This document shows positions 42,596-48,655 of a stretch of DNA of 48,655 nt, piece after piece (position 1 is the first letter of the stretch; every line of letters begins with the position of its first letter). This DNA is from an uncultured Spirochaetaceae bacterium. GTDB lineage: Bacteria; Spirochaetota; Spirochaetia; Sphaerochaetales; Sphaerochaetaceae. The notes below the pieces were generated by a model. It saw only the letters and a list, made by a program, of their open reading frames with translations, was not told the DNA's origin and ran no database searches. The position numbers and the translations under genes are program-made. The stretch covers positions 1 through 48,655 of the forward strand of contig CALXLB010000092.1 in assembly GCA_944389085.1 (NCBI GenBank), given 5' to 3'.

Positions 42596-43909
42596 ATGAA
42601 GAGGATTGCTCTTGTTGCTGCTGCGATGCTTCTTGCAGCTGCTTCTGTTTTTGCAATGGGCGGTGGTGAGACATCTGCAGAGAGTGAGTACGACAGAATC
42701 GTTACTACGACTGTCACCGCAACATATCTCAATGAGACATGGTTCAATACAATGAATGCTGATTTCGAGAAAGAGACAGGCATTCATGTCGTTGTCCAGC
42801 CTGTTCCAGGGGACGAGGATGAATACAAGGCAAAGATCAATATCGATCTTATGGGTGGAAGCGATGTTGATGTTGTCGAGACGCTTGGTCCAAAGGATTA
42901 CTCGAGACAGGTTTCTGCTGGATTCTTCATGCCTCTTAATGAGGCTGTTGAAGCTGCAGGCATCGATCCGTATACGCTTTATGGGGCAAATCTTCCTGTT
43001 GAAGAGGATGGAAACTATTATGCTCTTCCATTCAAGCAGGAGATGTACTGCGTATTCTACAATAAAGCTATTTTCGATGAAGCTGGCGTTCCTTACCCGC
43101 AGGGGCCTTGGACATGGGATGAATATGTTGAGACAGCCCAGAAGCTTACAGACAAGAGCAAGGGCATCTATGGTTCCTTTATGAATGCAGATCTTCCGTG
43201 GATGTATATGCCGGCACAGCAGCTTGCTGTTCCATTCTATAAAGAAGATGGCAGCTGCAACTTCGACGATCCTGTCTTCAGAGAATATGCTGAGTGGTTC
43301 AAGTATGTTTCCAATGAACTGGGAATCCAGCCTTCCGTTGCAGAACTTGAAGCAGAGAACGCAAACTGGAACTACTATGCTCTTGAGGGCTATCGTCTTG
43401 CTATGTTCCCTCAGGGTAACTGGTTCACACGTCTTCTCAATAGTCAGGAGGATTATCCTAAGGATTGGGATTATGGCGTTGCACCTCTTCCGTCAGCAGG
43501 CGAGGGTGGAAACAATAACCTTGTTTCCCTTGGCTATGTAGCAATCAATAAAAATGCAGCTCATCCTGAAGAAGCTCTTACATATGCTCTCTGGATTGCA
43601 GAGAATCAGTGGAAATACGAAGGTGGAATTCCTGCATTCTCCACAATGACAGAGGAAGATCAGCAGCTTGCATTCGGTTCAATTGCAGAAGCTTCCCATG
43701 GTCAGGTTACAGTTGATGATCTCTATCAGAATCTCATCAATACAGGTCTTGGCAGTGTCTCTTCCGATATCGTTGGAACAGCTGCTGCAGAGTACTACAA
43801 CATCGTTAAAGAAGAGCTTTCTTCTTACAACATGGATCTGCAGGACATCGATACAACGATTGACAACATTGTTTCAAGAGTCAACGAAGCAATAGCAAAC
43901 GCTGAATAA
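42596..43909 (+). CDS. ABC sugar transporter, substrate-binding protein
   Basis: The 437-residue exported protein is an extracellular solute-binding protein family 1 member. A signal peptide (MKRIALVAAAMLLAAASVFA) is followed by Gly-rich MGGGETSAE; there is no lipobox Cys. Family landmarks include FEKETGIHVVVQPVPGDEDEY, FNTMNADF and ALPFKQEMYCVFYNKAIFDEAGVP. It binds a sugar or oligosaccharide in the periplasm for the two permeases downstream. AAGGAG precedes the ATG. A hairpin after its stop probably raises its mRNA level relative to the permeases. The specific sugar is unknown. Confidence 0.92.
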   Translation: MKRIALVAAAMLLAAASVFAMGGGETSAESEYDRIVTTTVTATYLNETWFNTMNADFEKETGIHVVVQPVPGDEDEYKAKINIDLMGGSDVDVVETLGPKDYSRQVSAGFFMPLNEAVEAAGIDPYTLYGANLPVEEDGNYYALPFKQEMYCVFYNKAIFDEAGVPYPQGPWTWDEYVETAQKLTDKSKGIYGSFMNADLPWMYMPAQQLAVPFYKEDGSCNFDDPVFREYAEWFKYVSNELGIQPSVAELEAENANWNYYALEGYRLAMFPQGNWFTRLLNSQEDYPKDWDYGVAPLPSAGEGGNNNLVSLGYVAINKNAAHPEEALTYALWIAENQWKYEGGIPAFSTMTEEDQQLAFGSIAEASHGQVTVDDLYQNLINTGLGSVSSDIVGTAAAEYYNIVKEELSSYNMDLQDIDTTIDNIVSRVNEAIANAE

Positions 43910-43915
43910 CCGGGT

Positions 43916-43936
43916 AAGGGGCCATATCGGCCCCTT
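43916..43936 (+). terminator. Intercistronic hairpin (attenuator or mRNA-stabilising)
   Basis: An 8-bp perfect stem AAGGGGCC / GGCCCCTT with a 5-nt loop lies 7 nt after the binding-protein stop and before the permeases. There is no U-tract after it, so partial termination or 3'-end protection is more likely than full termination. Confidence 0.65.
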
Positions 43937-43955
43937 GCTTAATTGGAGGGAGATT

Positions 43956-44849
43956 TTGAAAAGGAGATCGATAAAAAGCGGGGAAGCTGTGACAGGCTAT
44001 CTGCTGATAGCACCGTTTCTGGTGATGTTCGCAGTCTTCAAGCTCTATCCGATGCTTTATGGTATTGCTGTTGGCTTCTGGGACAGAAATTCGGAGATGA
44101 AGCTGCTGGATACGACGTTCGTGGGGTTTGAGAATTACCTTACAGTTCTCCGGAGTGCCTCTTTCTGGGAGGCTTTTGGCCATTCCATAGTCTTTTCCGT
44201 CATATACATTGCATTCCTGATGGTGTTTGGTTTTCTTGTAGCCGTACTGCTTAACAGGAAGTTCTGGGGACGTACTGCTGTACGCACATGCTTTTATATC
44301 CCCTACGTCACGAATATGATTGCAGTCGGCATTGTGTTCAAGTATCTGCTCAATCCTTCAAGAGGACCTGTGAATGCGATCTTCCGTCTTTTCGGAGCTG
44401 ATGGTCCTGGCTGGCTTTCAAGCCCGGTGATGGCACTTCCTACAGCTGCTGTGATAGCGGGGTGGGCGGCACTTGCGTTCCATATCATTACCTGTCTTGC
44501 CGCATTGCAGGATATCCCGACGGATATGTATGAGGTCGCTGATATCGAAGGAGCTGGATTCTGGCAGAAGATGAGGTACATAGTCCTTCCTTACCTTACG
44601 CCGACTCTTTTCATGCTTCTTACGATTACCCTCATCAATTCATTCAGGAACTATACAGCTATTGCGGGACTTACAGGAGGTGGCCCTGGAACATCGAGCA
44701 AGGTTGTTTCCGCTTTGATTTATGATGATGCATTCAATTTCCTTGCATTCAGCCGTGCGAGTGCCGAGGGTGTAATCTTCACGATATTCATCATCATTGT
44801 GAATAGATTATTTACGAAAGCGAGGTCCATATGGGAATCAAGAAACTGA
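43956..44849 (+). CDS. ABC sugar transporter permease 1 (MalF-like)
   Basis: The 297-residue membrane protein has six predicted helices and the ABC permease EAA-type loop (DIPTDMYEVADIEGAGFWQKM) that contacts the ATPase. I chose TTG at 43956 because GGAGGGAGA lies 5-7 nt upstream and the resulting N-terminus (KRRSIKSGEAVTGYLLIAPF) matches MalF-type permeases; the TTG at 43935 falls inside the intercistronic hairpin. It forms a heterodimer with the next permease, whose start overlaps its end by 19 nt. Confidence 0.9.
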   Translation: MKRRSIKSGEAVTGYLLIAPFLVMFAVFKLYPMLYGIAVGFWDRNSEMKLLDTTFVGFENYLTVLRSASFWEAFGHSIVFSVIYIAFLMVFGFLVAVLLNRKFWGRTAVRTCFYIPYVTNMIAVGIVFKYLLNPSRGPVNAIFRLFGADGPGWLSSPVMALPTAAVIAGWAALAFHIITCLAALQDIPTDMYEVADIEGAGFWQKMRYIVLPYLTPTLFMLLTITLINSFRNYTAIAGLTGGGPGTSSKVVSALIYDDAFNFLAFSRASAEGVIFTIFIIIVNRLFTKARSIWESRN

Positions 44850-45658
44850 AAACAAGCCATATTGTGTTTACTGCTGTAATGTGGATACTTGCTCTTCTGA
44901 TGCTCTATCCGTTCATCATGATGATAGCTATCTCATTCCGTCCATCAGGGCAGGCATACCAGCCGCTTTTCGCTTCAGGCATCATCCACACGCTCAGAAG
45001 CTATGAGCAGGTACTTACGCACCCTAATTTCTTTGACTGGTATCGCAATACCATCGTAACAGTTGTAGTCACAATAGCTATAAGACTCGTGATAACTATT
45101 CTGGCTGCATATTCATTCAGCCGTCTCCGTTTCCGTGGCAGGACTCTGATACTTGCATTCCTTGTTGCGACGATGATGGTACCAGGTGAGACAACGATGG
45201 TTCCCAGATATCTGTATTTCAGGGAAATCGGAATACTTAACACACTTTGGTCTATAGTCCTTCCGGAAGCAAGTGAGGTTTTCTATCTTATATTGCTTAT
45301 TGAGTTCTTCAGTTCAATCCCAGGGGATTTCACCGAAGCTGCAACAATAGACGGGGCAGGGCATCTTACTATACTTTCCCGCATCTTCATACCTCTTTCC
45401 GGACCCGCAATTGCTACAACTGTGCTTTTCTCATTCATAAACATATGGAATAACTATCTGGATCCATATTTGTTTATAAACAACATAGAGACACAGCTCA
45501 TAACTCCGGCATTGCAATTCTTCCAGGAACAAGGAGGAGCGAATATGCCAGTCCAGATGGCTGGTTCAGCACTGGCTCTCATCCCTGTCATAATTCTGTT
45601 TGTCTTTACTCAGAAGTACTTTGTTCAGGGTGTTGCCTCGTCTGGTATCAAAGGTTAA
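44831..45658 (+). CDS. ABC sugar transporter permease 2 (MalG-like)
   Basis: The 275-residue membrane protein has six predicted helices and the EAA loop (PGDFTEAATIDGAGHLTILSRIF). It pairs with the upstream permease in a carbohydrate uptake-1 (CUT1) importer. GAGG lies 5-6 nt before the ATG, and the gene overlaps the preceding one by 19 nt, suggesting coupled translation. No ATP-binding subunit gene follows; a shared MsmK/UgpC-type ATPase encoded elsewhere is expected for CUT1 systems. A hairpin terminator follows. Confidence 0.92.
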   Translation: MGIKKLKTSHIVFTAVMWILALLMLYPFIMMIAISFRPSGQAYQPLFASGIIHTLRSYEQVLTHPNFFDWYRNTIVTVVVTIAIRLVITILAAYSFSRLRFRGRTLILAFLVATMMVPGETTMVPRYLYFREIGILNTLWSIVLPEASEVFYLILLIEFFSSIPGDFTEAATIDGAGHLTILSRIFIPLSGPAIATTVLFSFINIWNNYLDPYLFINNIETQLITPALQFFQEQGGANMPVQMAGSALALIPVIILFVFTQKYFVQGVASSGIKG

Positions 45659-45665
45659 GCATATA

Positions 45666-45689
45666 GGGCTTGCTATGAAAGGTGAGCCC
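45666..45689 (+). terminator. Terminator of the ABC operon
   Basis: An 8-bp stem GGGCTTGC / GTGAGCCC (two wobbles) with an 8-nt loop is followed by ATTTATCTGTT and, further on, a run of seven T at 45709-45715. It lies 7 nt after the permease stop. Confidence 0.6.
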
Positions 45690-45749
45690 ATTTATCTGTT
45701 CATACCTGTTTTTTTACTTCTGGTATAGTCACAGAGCAACTGAATATCT

Positions 45750-45822
45750 GGTGCGATACCCAAGTGGCCTAAGGGGGCGGTCTGCAAAACCGCTTTTCAT
45801 CGATTCGAGTTCGCTGAAAATC
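45750..45822 (+). tRNA. tRNA-Cys (GCA)-like gene, 3' acceptor strand missing
   Basis: Acceptor 5' strand GGTGCGA, D-arm, a perfect anticodon arm GCGGT-CTGCAAA-ACCGC (anticodon GCA) and a T-loop ATTCGAGT are present. The bases after the T-loop (TCGCTGAAAATC) cannot pair with GGTGCGA, and the outer T-stem has a T-C mismatch. It is therefore either a disrupted tRNA or a tRNA-like element, not a normal tRNA. Confidence 0.6.
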
Positions 45823-45956
45823 TAAAAATCTATTTCCTTATAATATAAAGAAGTAAAACTTAAAAATCGCGATTTTTGGTGCCGAAGATAGATAATTCGA
45901 TAGATTTTTGAAAAAATCTTGATCCCAAAAATGCGATTTAGATAACTTATGCGCAC

Positions 45957-45974
45957 TTCTTGATAGGGGCAGTA
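45957..45974 (-). pseudogene. C-terminal stub of a DUF3846-like gene
   Basis: On the minus strand these bases read YCPYQE, matching FCPYQE near the end of the DUF3846-like protein at the right copy of the repeat, in the same relative place. Nothing more of the gene is left on this side. Confidence 0.4.
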
Positions 45975-45992
45975 CAATGCAATGAGATTCCG

Positions 45993-46054
45993 AATTTCAC
46001 CCTCTAGACTTTTCTAATTTCACCCTCTAGATTTTATGAATTTCACCCTTTGGA
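45993..46054 (+). repeat. Three tandem repeats with 23-nt period upstream of the AAA gene
   Basis: AATTTCACCCTCTAGA occurs at 45993-46008 and 46016-46031, and as AATTTCACCCTTTGGA at 46039-46054; starts are 23 bp apart. They end 35 bp before the AAA/DUF4143 start. Possible iterons, operator sites or a terminal array of an insertion sequence (the minus strand reads GGGTGAAATT). Confidence 0.7.
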
Positions 46055-46089
46055 TTGATTTATTGCTTATGATGAATTAAGATATCTAC

Positions 46090-47373
46090 ATGAATGGCAA
46101 TACATATCTACCTAGGGTCGTTGATTCCATAATTGCTGATAGGCTTAGCTGGAAAGGTGCCGTGTGCGTCGAGGGGCCTAAATGGTGCGGGAAAACACGT
46201 AGCTGCATAGAACAAGCTAAAAGCACTTTTCTTGTCGGGGATCCGGAAGGTAACTATGCAAACAGGAATCTTGCGGAATTAAGTCCGCTTCTCGCGCTTC
46301 AGGGAGAGACTCCGCATCTCATTGATGAATGGCAGGAAGTACCATCCCTTTGGGATGCAGTAAGGATGGAGGTCGACAGAAGAGCTGAAAATGGTCAATT
46401 CATGCTTACTGGATCATCTAGTCCAAGGAAAAAGACCACGATTCATAGCGGTACTGGCCGCATCACAAAACTACGCATGCGCAGCATGAGCCTATTTGAG
46501 TCCAAGGATTCATCAGGCAGCGTTTCTATCCGTTCTCTTTTTGACAACACATTTGAAAGCTGCATGACAGGAAGCGTGGAGCTTGCACATCTTGCTGAGC
46601 TTATTGTCCGAGGCGGCTGGCCAGGCATCCTCGGTTATGGAGAGCATGCGTATATTGCCAATGGCAGAGATTATATAAGAAGCTTCCTTTCAGAAGATCT
46701 TCTGAAACTTGATGATGATAAAATGCGCAGGGACATCAGGAAGATTGAATATCTTCTGGCATCTCTCGCGCGTAATGAATCAACGACGGCGACAGTGGCG
46801 AGCCTATGCAGAGACATCAAGGCAGCAACGAATACTGAGGTGAAAGAAGATACCGTGAATGATTATCTTAAGCTTCTTGATCGCTGTTTCCTGATTGAGA
46901 ATCAAGAGCCATTTACATTTTCCTCAAGATCAAGCCGTCGTCTTAAGCTCGCGCCAAAGCGCCATCTTACCGATCCTTCCCTTTCCTGTGCCCTGCTATC
47001 ACTGACACCGTCAAAACTGATGAAGGAGCTTGAGACATTCGGCTTTATGTTTGAGGCTATGGCGGAAAGGGATCTTGCGATATACGCATCTGCTTTAAAT
47101 GGCAGGCTTTGCCATTATCAGGATTACGGCAACAAGGAGATTGATGCAGTTATAGAGCTAGATGACGGAAGATGGGGAGCTTTTGAGATAAAGATCGGCG
47201 CGAATCAGATAGATAAAGCGGCAGACAACCTTCTTAATATCAACAAGCTTATAACAACCGATAATCCAGACAATTCCCCTGCTTTCCTTGCCATAATATG
47301 CGGATTATCAAACGCTGCATATCGTAGGGAAGATGGTGTCTATGTGTTGCCGTTGACCGCGCTGAAGCCTTAA
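46090..47373 (+). CDS. AAA_14/DUF4143 ATP-binding protein
   Basis: The 427-residue protein has an AAA-type N-terminal domain with Walker A GPKWCGKT (residues 29-36), Walker B HLIDEWQEVP (76-85) and the sensor-like MLTGSSSPRKK. The C-terminal half is the DUF4143 domain with a nuclease-like end (GNKEIDAVIELDDGRWGAFEIKIG, a PD-(D/E)xK-like D...E-x-K pattern). Such proteins are common, highly mobile and often found in accessory or defence-rich DNA; their function is unsettled. No good ribosome site is seen before the ATG. It lies between the two direct repeats with three 23-nt-period repeats upstream. Confidence 0.88.
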   Translation: MNGNTYLPRVVDSIIADRLSWKGAVCVEGPKWCGKTRSCIEQAKSTFLVGDPEGNYANRNLAELSPLLALQGETPHLIDEWQEVPSLWDAVRMEVDRRAENGQFMLTGSSSPRKKTTIHSGTGRITKLRMRSMSLFESKDSSGSVSIRSLFDNTFESCMTGSVELAHLAELIVRGGWPGILGYGEHAYIANGRDYIRSFLSEDLLKLDDDKMRRDIRKIEYLLASLARNESTTATVASLCRDIKAATNTEVKEDTVNDYLKLLDRCFLIENQEPFTFSSRSSRRLKLAPKRHLTDPSLSCALLSLTPSKLMKELETFGFMFEAMAERDLAIYASALNGRLCHYQDYGNKEIDAVIELDDGRWGAFEIKIGANQIDKAADNLLNINKLITTDNPDNSPAFLAIICGLSNAAYRREDGVYVLPLTALKP

Positions 47374-47468
47374 GCTTCACTGTGTGAAATATATCTACCT
47401 TGATACTTCTCGATGCGGATTCCGCAAGGCTCAAGTAGCTTTAATGTTCTCCATCTGTTTTCAGGCTT

Positions 47469-47678
47469 ATGGCTGAAGCCAGACGTATAAGCCATGCATA
47501 TCTTTACACCCCTTTCATGGCTGTGTATTCGTCTGCAATCCAGCCTCTTCCTCATCAGACAGCAGCAGTCTATGAGAAGATGCTTCCTCGTCACCCTCTT
47601 CGTTATGTACTTGCCGATGCTGGAAAAACCATCCGCGTTGACTCAAAACAATCTGTTCATCTAATACCACTTGATTGA
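47469..47678 (+). pseudogene. Fragment of an SNF2-family helicase
   Basis: The 69-codon frame reads [20 protein letters not shown] then [20 protein letters not shown], the N-terminal helicase segment of large SNF2-type defence helicases, in which 'PLPHQ..AVY..ML...' leads to LLADDPGAGKTI or LLADDAGAGKTI. Here the Walker A reads LADAGKTI: three residues are gone, destroying the ATP site. The reading frame then ends within 20 codons, and in-frame stops precede the ATG. It is the remnant of a >900-residue gene. Confidence 0.6.
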
Positions 47679-47718
47679 CATGAAATTCTTCTGTTATGCT
47701 GCCAAAACATTACTTAAA

Positions 47719-47940
47719 TGGTGCGATACCCAAGTGGCCTAAGGGGGCGGTCTGCAAAACCGCTTTTCATCGGTTCGAATCCGCTGAAAATCCAAAAAAT
47801 TATTTCCTTGCAATATAAAGAATTAAAATTCGAAAATCACGATTTTGATGTCGAAAATAGATAATTCGATAGATTTTTGAAAAAATCCTGACCTCAAAAA
47901 TGCGATTTAGATGATTGATTCATACTCCTGATATGGGCAG
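47719..47940 (+). repeat. Direct repeat, right copy
   Basis: Right copy of the ~222-bp repeat. It starts one base before the tRNA-Cys-like body and runs past the stop codon into the 3' end of the DUF3846-like gene. The two copies bracket the AAA gene and the helicase relic and lie 1970 bp apart. Confidence 0.85.
47720..47792 (+). tRNA. Second tRNA-Cys (GCA)-like gene, 3' acceptor strand missing
   Basis: The first 53 bases are identical to the left copy. The T-arm reads CGGTTCGAATCCG against CGATTCGAGTTCG on the left: a G-C pair has become A-T, so pairing is kept. As in the left copy, the 3' side (CTGAAAATCC) does not pair with the acceptor GGTGCGA. Confidence 0.6.
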
Positions 47941-48320
47941 AAAAGCACCGAATGCATCATATCCTCGTCGTACTTGATGTGAGCCTTCAGAATGGCAATT
48001 TCATCGTCAGTAAGGCTGCCGCATTCGGTTTCCTCTTCTTCAAGAACCTTCACACCCGTGATGAACACGCTGCCACCGATTGCCCCGGTTTCCTTCTTCC
48101 CGTTCTTGCTGAGGAATATCACGGTACTGAAAGCTCTATACGGAAAGAGCTGGTATTCCTCATCATATACAATGTGAAACTCATGCCCCTCTATTTCGAT
48201 TGAGTAGATGCCGATACCCTTGCAATCCAGGATTCTGCAATATTCTCTGAAATCAGCTTCGTTAGCTACAGCCTCAACAGGCTCCTGATTGTAATAACTA
48301 ATAAGTAATCCTTTGACCAG
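47907..48320 (-). CDS. DUF3846-like protein, apparently starting at CTG
   Basis: The minus-strand frame is open for 137 codons and resembles DUF3846 proteins of conjugative elements and plasmids: VKGLLISYYNQEPVEAVANE at the start, GGSVFITGVKVL then CGSLTDDEIAILKAHI near the end. The only ATG-type start lies deep inside (48122). The full frame opens at CTG (48320-48318), with AAAGGAGG ending 5 nt before it, exactly where an ATG should be. Either CTG is used or the start has mutated. A TAA stop immediately precedes the CTG in frame. The 3' end lies inside the right direct repeat. Function unknown; marks mobile-element cargo. Confidence 0.6.
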   Translation of the reverse strand: MVKGLLISYYNQEPVEAVANEADFREYCRILDCKGIGIYSIEIEGHEFHIVYDEEYQLFPYRAFSTVIFLSKNGKKETGAIGGSVFITGVKVLEEEETECGSLTDDEIAILKAHIKYDEDMMHSVLFCPYQEYESII

Positions 48321-48655
48321 TTAGGCCTCCTTTGGTCCAGTATGGAATATGTGTGATGCCCATGGGAATACATTGGGAAGAATGTGTTATTGTAAGGAAA
48401 TTCATAACTTAAAACATATGGAGTTGATGATACAAAGATATGAAGGGCCACAACACATAGTTATTCTTGGCGTATGTGCAACATATGCTACTTTATACAT
48501 GTGCCTCAAAATTTCATGGAACTAGCACCGTGAATTGTAAAAGTTAAAGCAACAAAGGTAAATGCAGCATAAATCAATGCAGTAGAAGAGTGAGAAATGA
48601 AGACTCCTGCATGAAGAAAGCTGTAGCAAGAGAGAGGAAATGGCAATAAAATGCA
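48321..48655. other. Intergenic stretch, no gene seen
   Basis: Apart from the ribosome site of the DUF3846-like gene (48326-48333), I see no credible gene. A frame of 61 codons on the minus strand overlaps the DUF3846-like gene in another frame and has no support. At the right edge GAGAGGAA precedes an ATG at 48640 that could begin a gene running out of the window, but only five codons are visible. Confidence 0.4.

Larger units (their letters stand above)
45749..45974 (+). repeat. Direct repeat, left copy (tRNA-Cys-like + tail + gene stub)
   Basis: About 225 bp that recur at 47719. The first 54 bp are identical in both copies and comprise the tRNA-Cys-like body; the next ~140 bp (AT-rich, with small palindromes such as AAAAATCGCGATTTTT and AGATTTTTGAAAAAATCT) are roughly 80-85% alike by eye; the end matches the last codons of the DUF3846-like gene. 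The sequence to the left of 45749 is not shared. Confidence 0.85.

Noticed and set aside
45993-46054. CRISPR-like short repeats
   Set aside because: Three units with 7-nt gaps are too few and too tightly spaced for repeats and spacers.
47370-47594. 74-codon minus-strand frame over the helicase relic
   Set aside because: The plus strand here has recognisable helicase similarity; the minus frame has none I trust.
45749-47940. CRISPR array
   Set aside because: Only two long, tRNA-containing repeats 2 kb apart; no short regularly spaced repeats or cas genes.
48266-48451. 61-codon minus-strand frame at the right end
   Set aside because: Overlaps the start of the DUF3846-like gene in another frame; no ribosome site.

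Overview
This 48.7 kb window is bacterial chromosome, about 40 genes long. It most likely comes from an anaerobic, fermentative, diderm bacterium; my best guess is a Sphaerochaetaceae-like spirochaete. The support is indirect. Two small secreted proteins look like outer-membrane beta-barrels and one is a lipoprotein. The sugar-binding protein ends its signal peptide in a Gly-rich 'FAMGGGE' stretch like those I know from spirochaetes. A Na+-pumping oxaloacetate decarboxylase, GTP-dependent PEP carboxykinase and a selenium-type xanthine dehydrogenase fit anaerobic life. Taxonomy is inference.

Layout. Positions 1-580 hold an AT-rich partial gene and a tRNA-Ala(GGC). From 0.6 to 11.7 kb lie mainly core genes: a PRiA4b ORF-3 protein, aspartate-semialdehyde dehydrogenase, an exported alpha/beta hydrolase with a beta-helix-like N-terminal part, a U32/RlhA-type protein, PEP carboxykinase, a WYL regulator, RNase D and an M20 peptidase. 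From 11.7 to 20.2 kb are the xanthine dehydrogenase with a structured leader, dCMP deaminase, a lipase-like hydrolase, and the oadG-oadA-oadB operon, whose alpha subunit has three biotinyl domains instead of one. With PEP carboxykinase, this operon forms the C3/C4 node, in which oxaloacetate decarboxylation is coupled to a sodium gradient.

From 20.3 to 45.7 kb the window is dominated by sugar use: a cytoplasmic GH28-GH38 pair; a minus-strand operon (840-aa unknown protein, GH105 hydrolase, MFS transporter) divergent from an AraC regulator fused to a sugar-isomerase-like TIM barrel; a GH36 enzyme with gpsA; a 390-aa unknown; and an ABC sugar importer (binding protein plus two permeases, no ATPase) preceded by a free-standing RarA C-terminal-like protein and divergent from a second AraC regulator. 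None of the glycosidases has a signal peptide, so oligosaccharides appear to be imported first and cleaved inside. Interspersed are an Mrp-Nudix-SIMPL operon, an MBL-fold hydrolase and beta-barrel proteins.

From 45.7 kb to the end the window changes to accessory DNA. Two ~220-bp direct repeats each begin exactly at a tRNA-Cys(GCA)-like sequence lacking a matching 3' acceptor strand. They flank an AAA/DUF4143 ATPase gene (with three 23-nt-spaced repeats upstream) and a truncated SNF2-helicase relic. The right repeat runs into a DUF3846-like gene that appears to start at CTG, and the left repeat keeps only the last codons of a related gene. This is the most likely site of an integrated or rearranged element.
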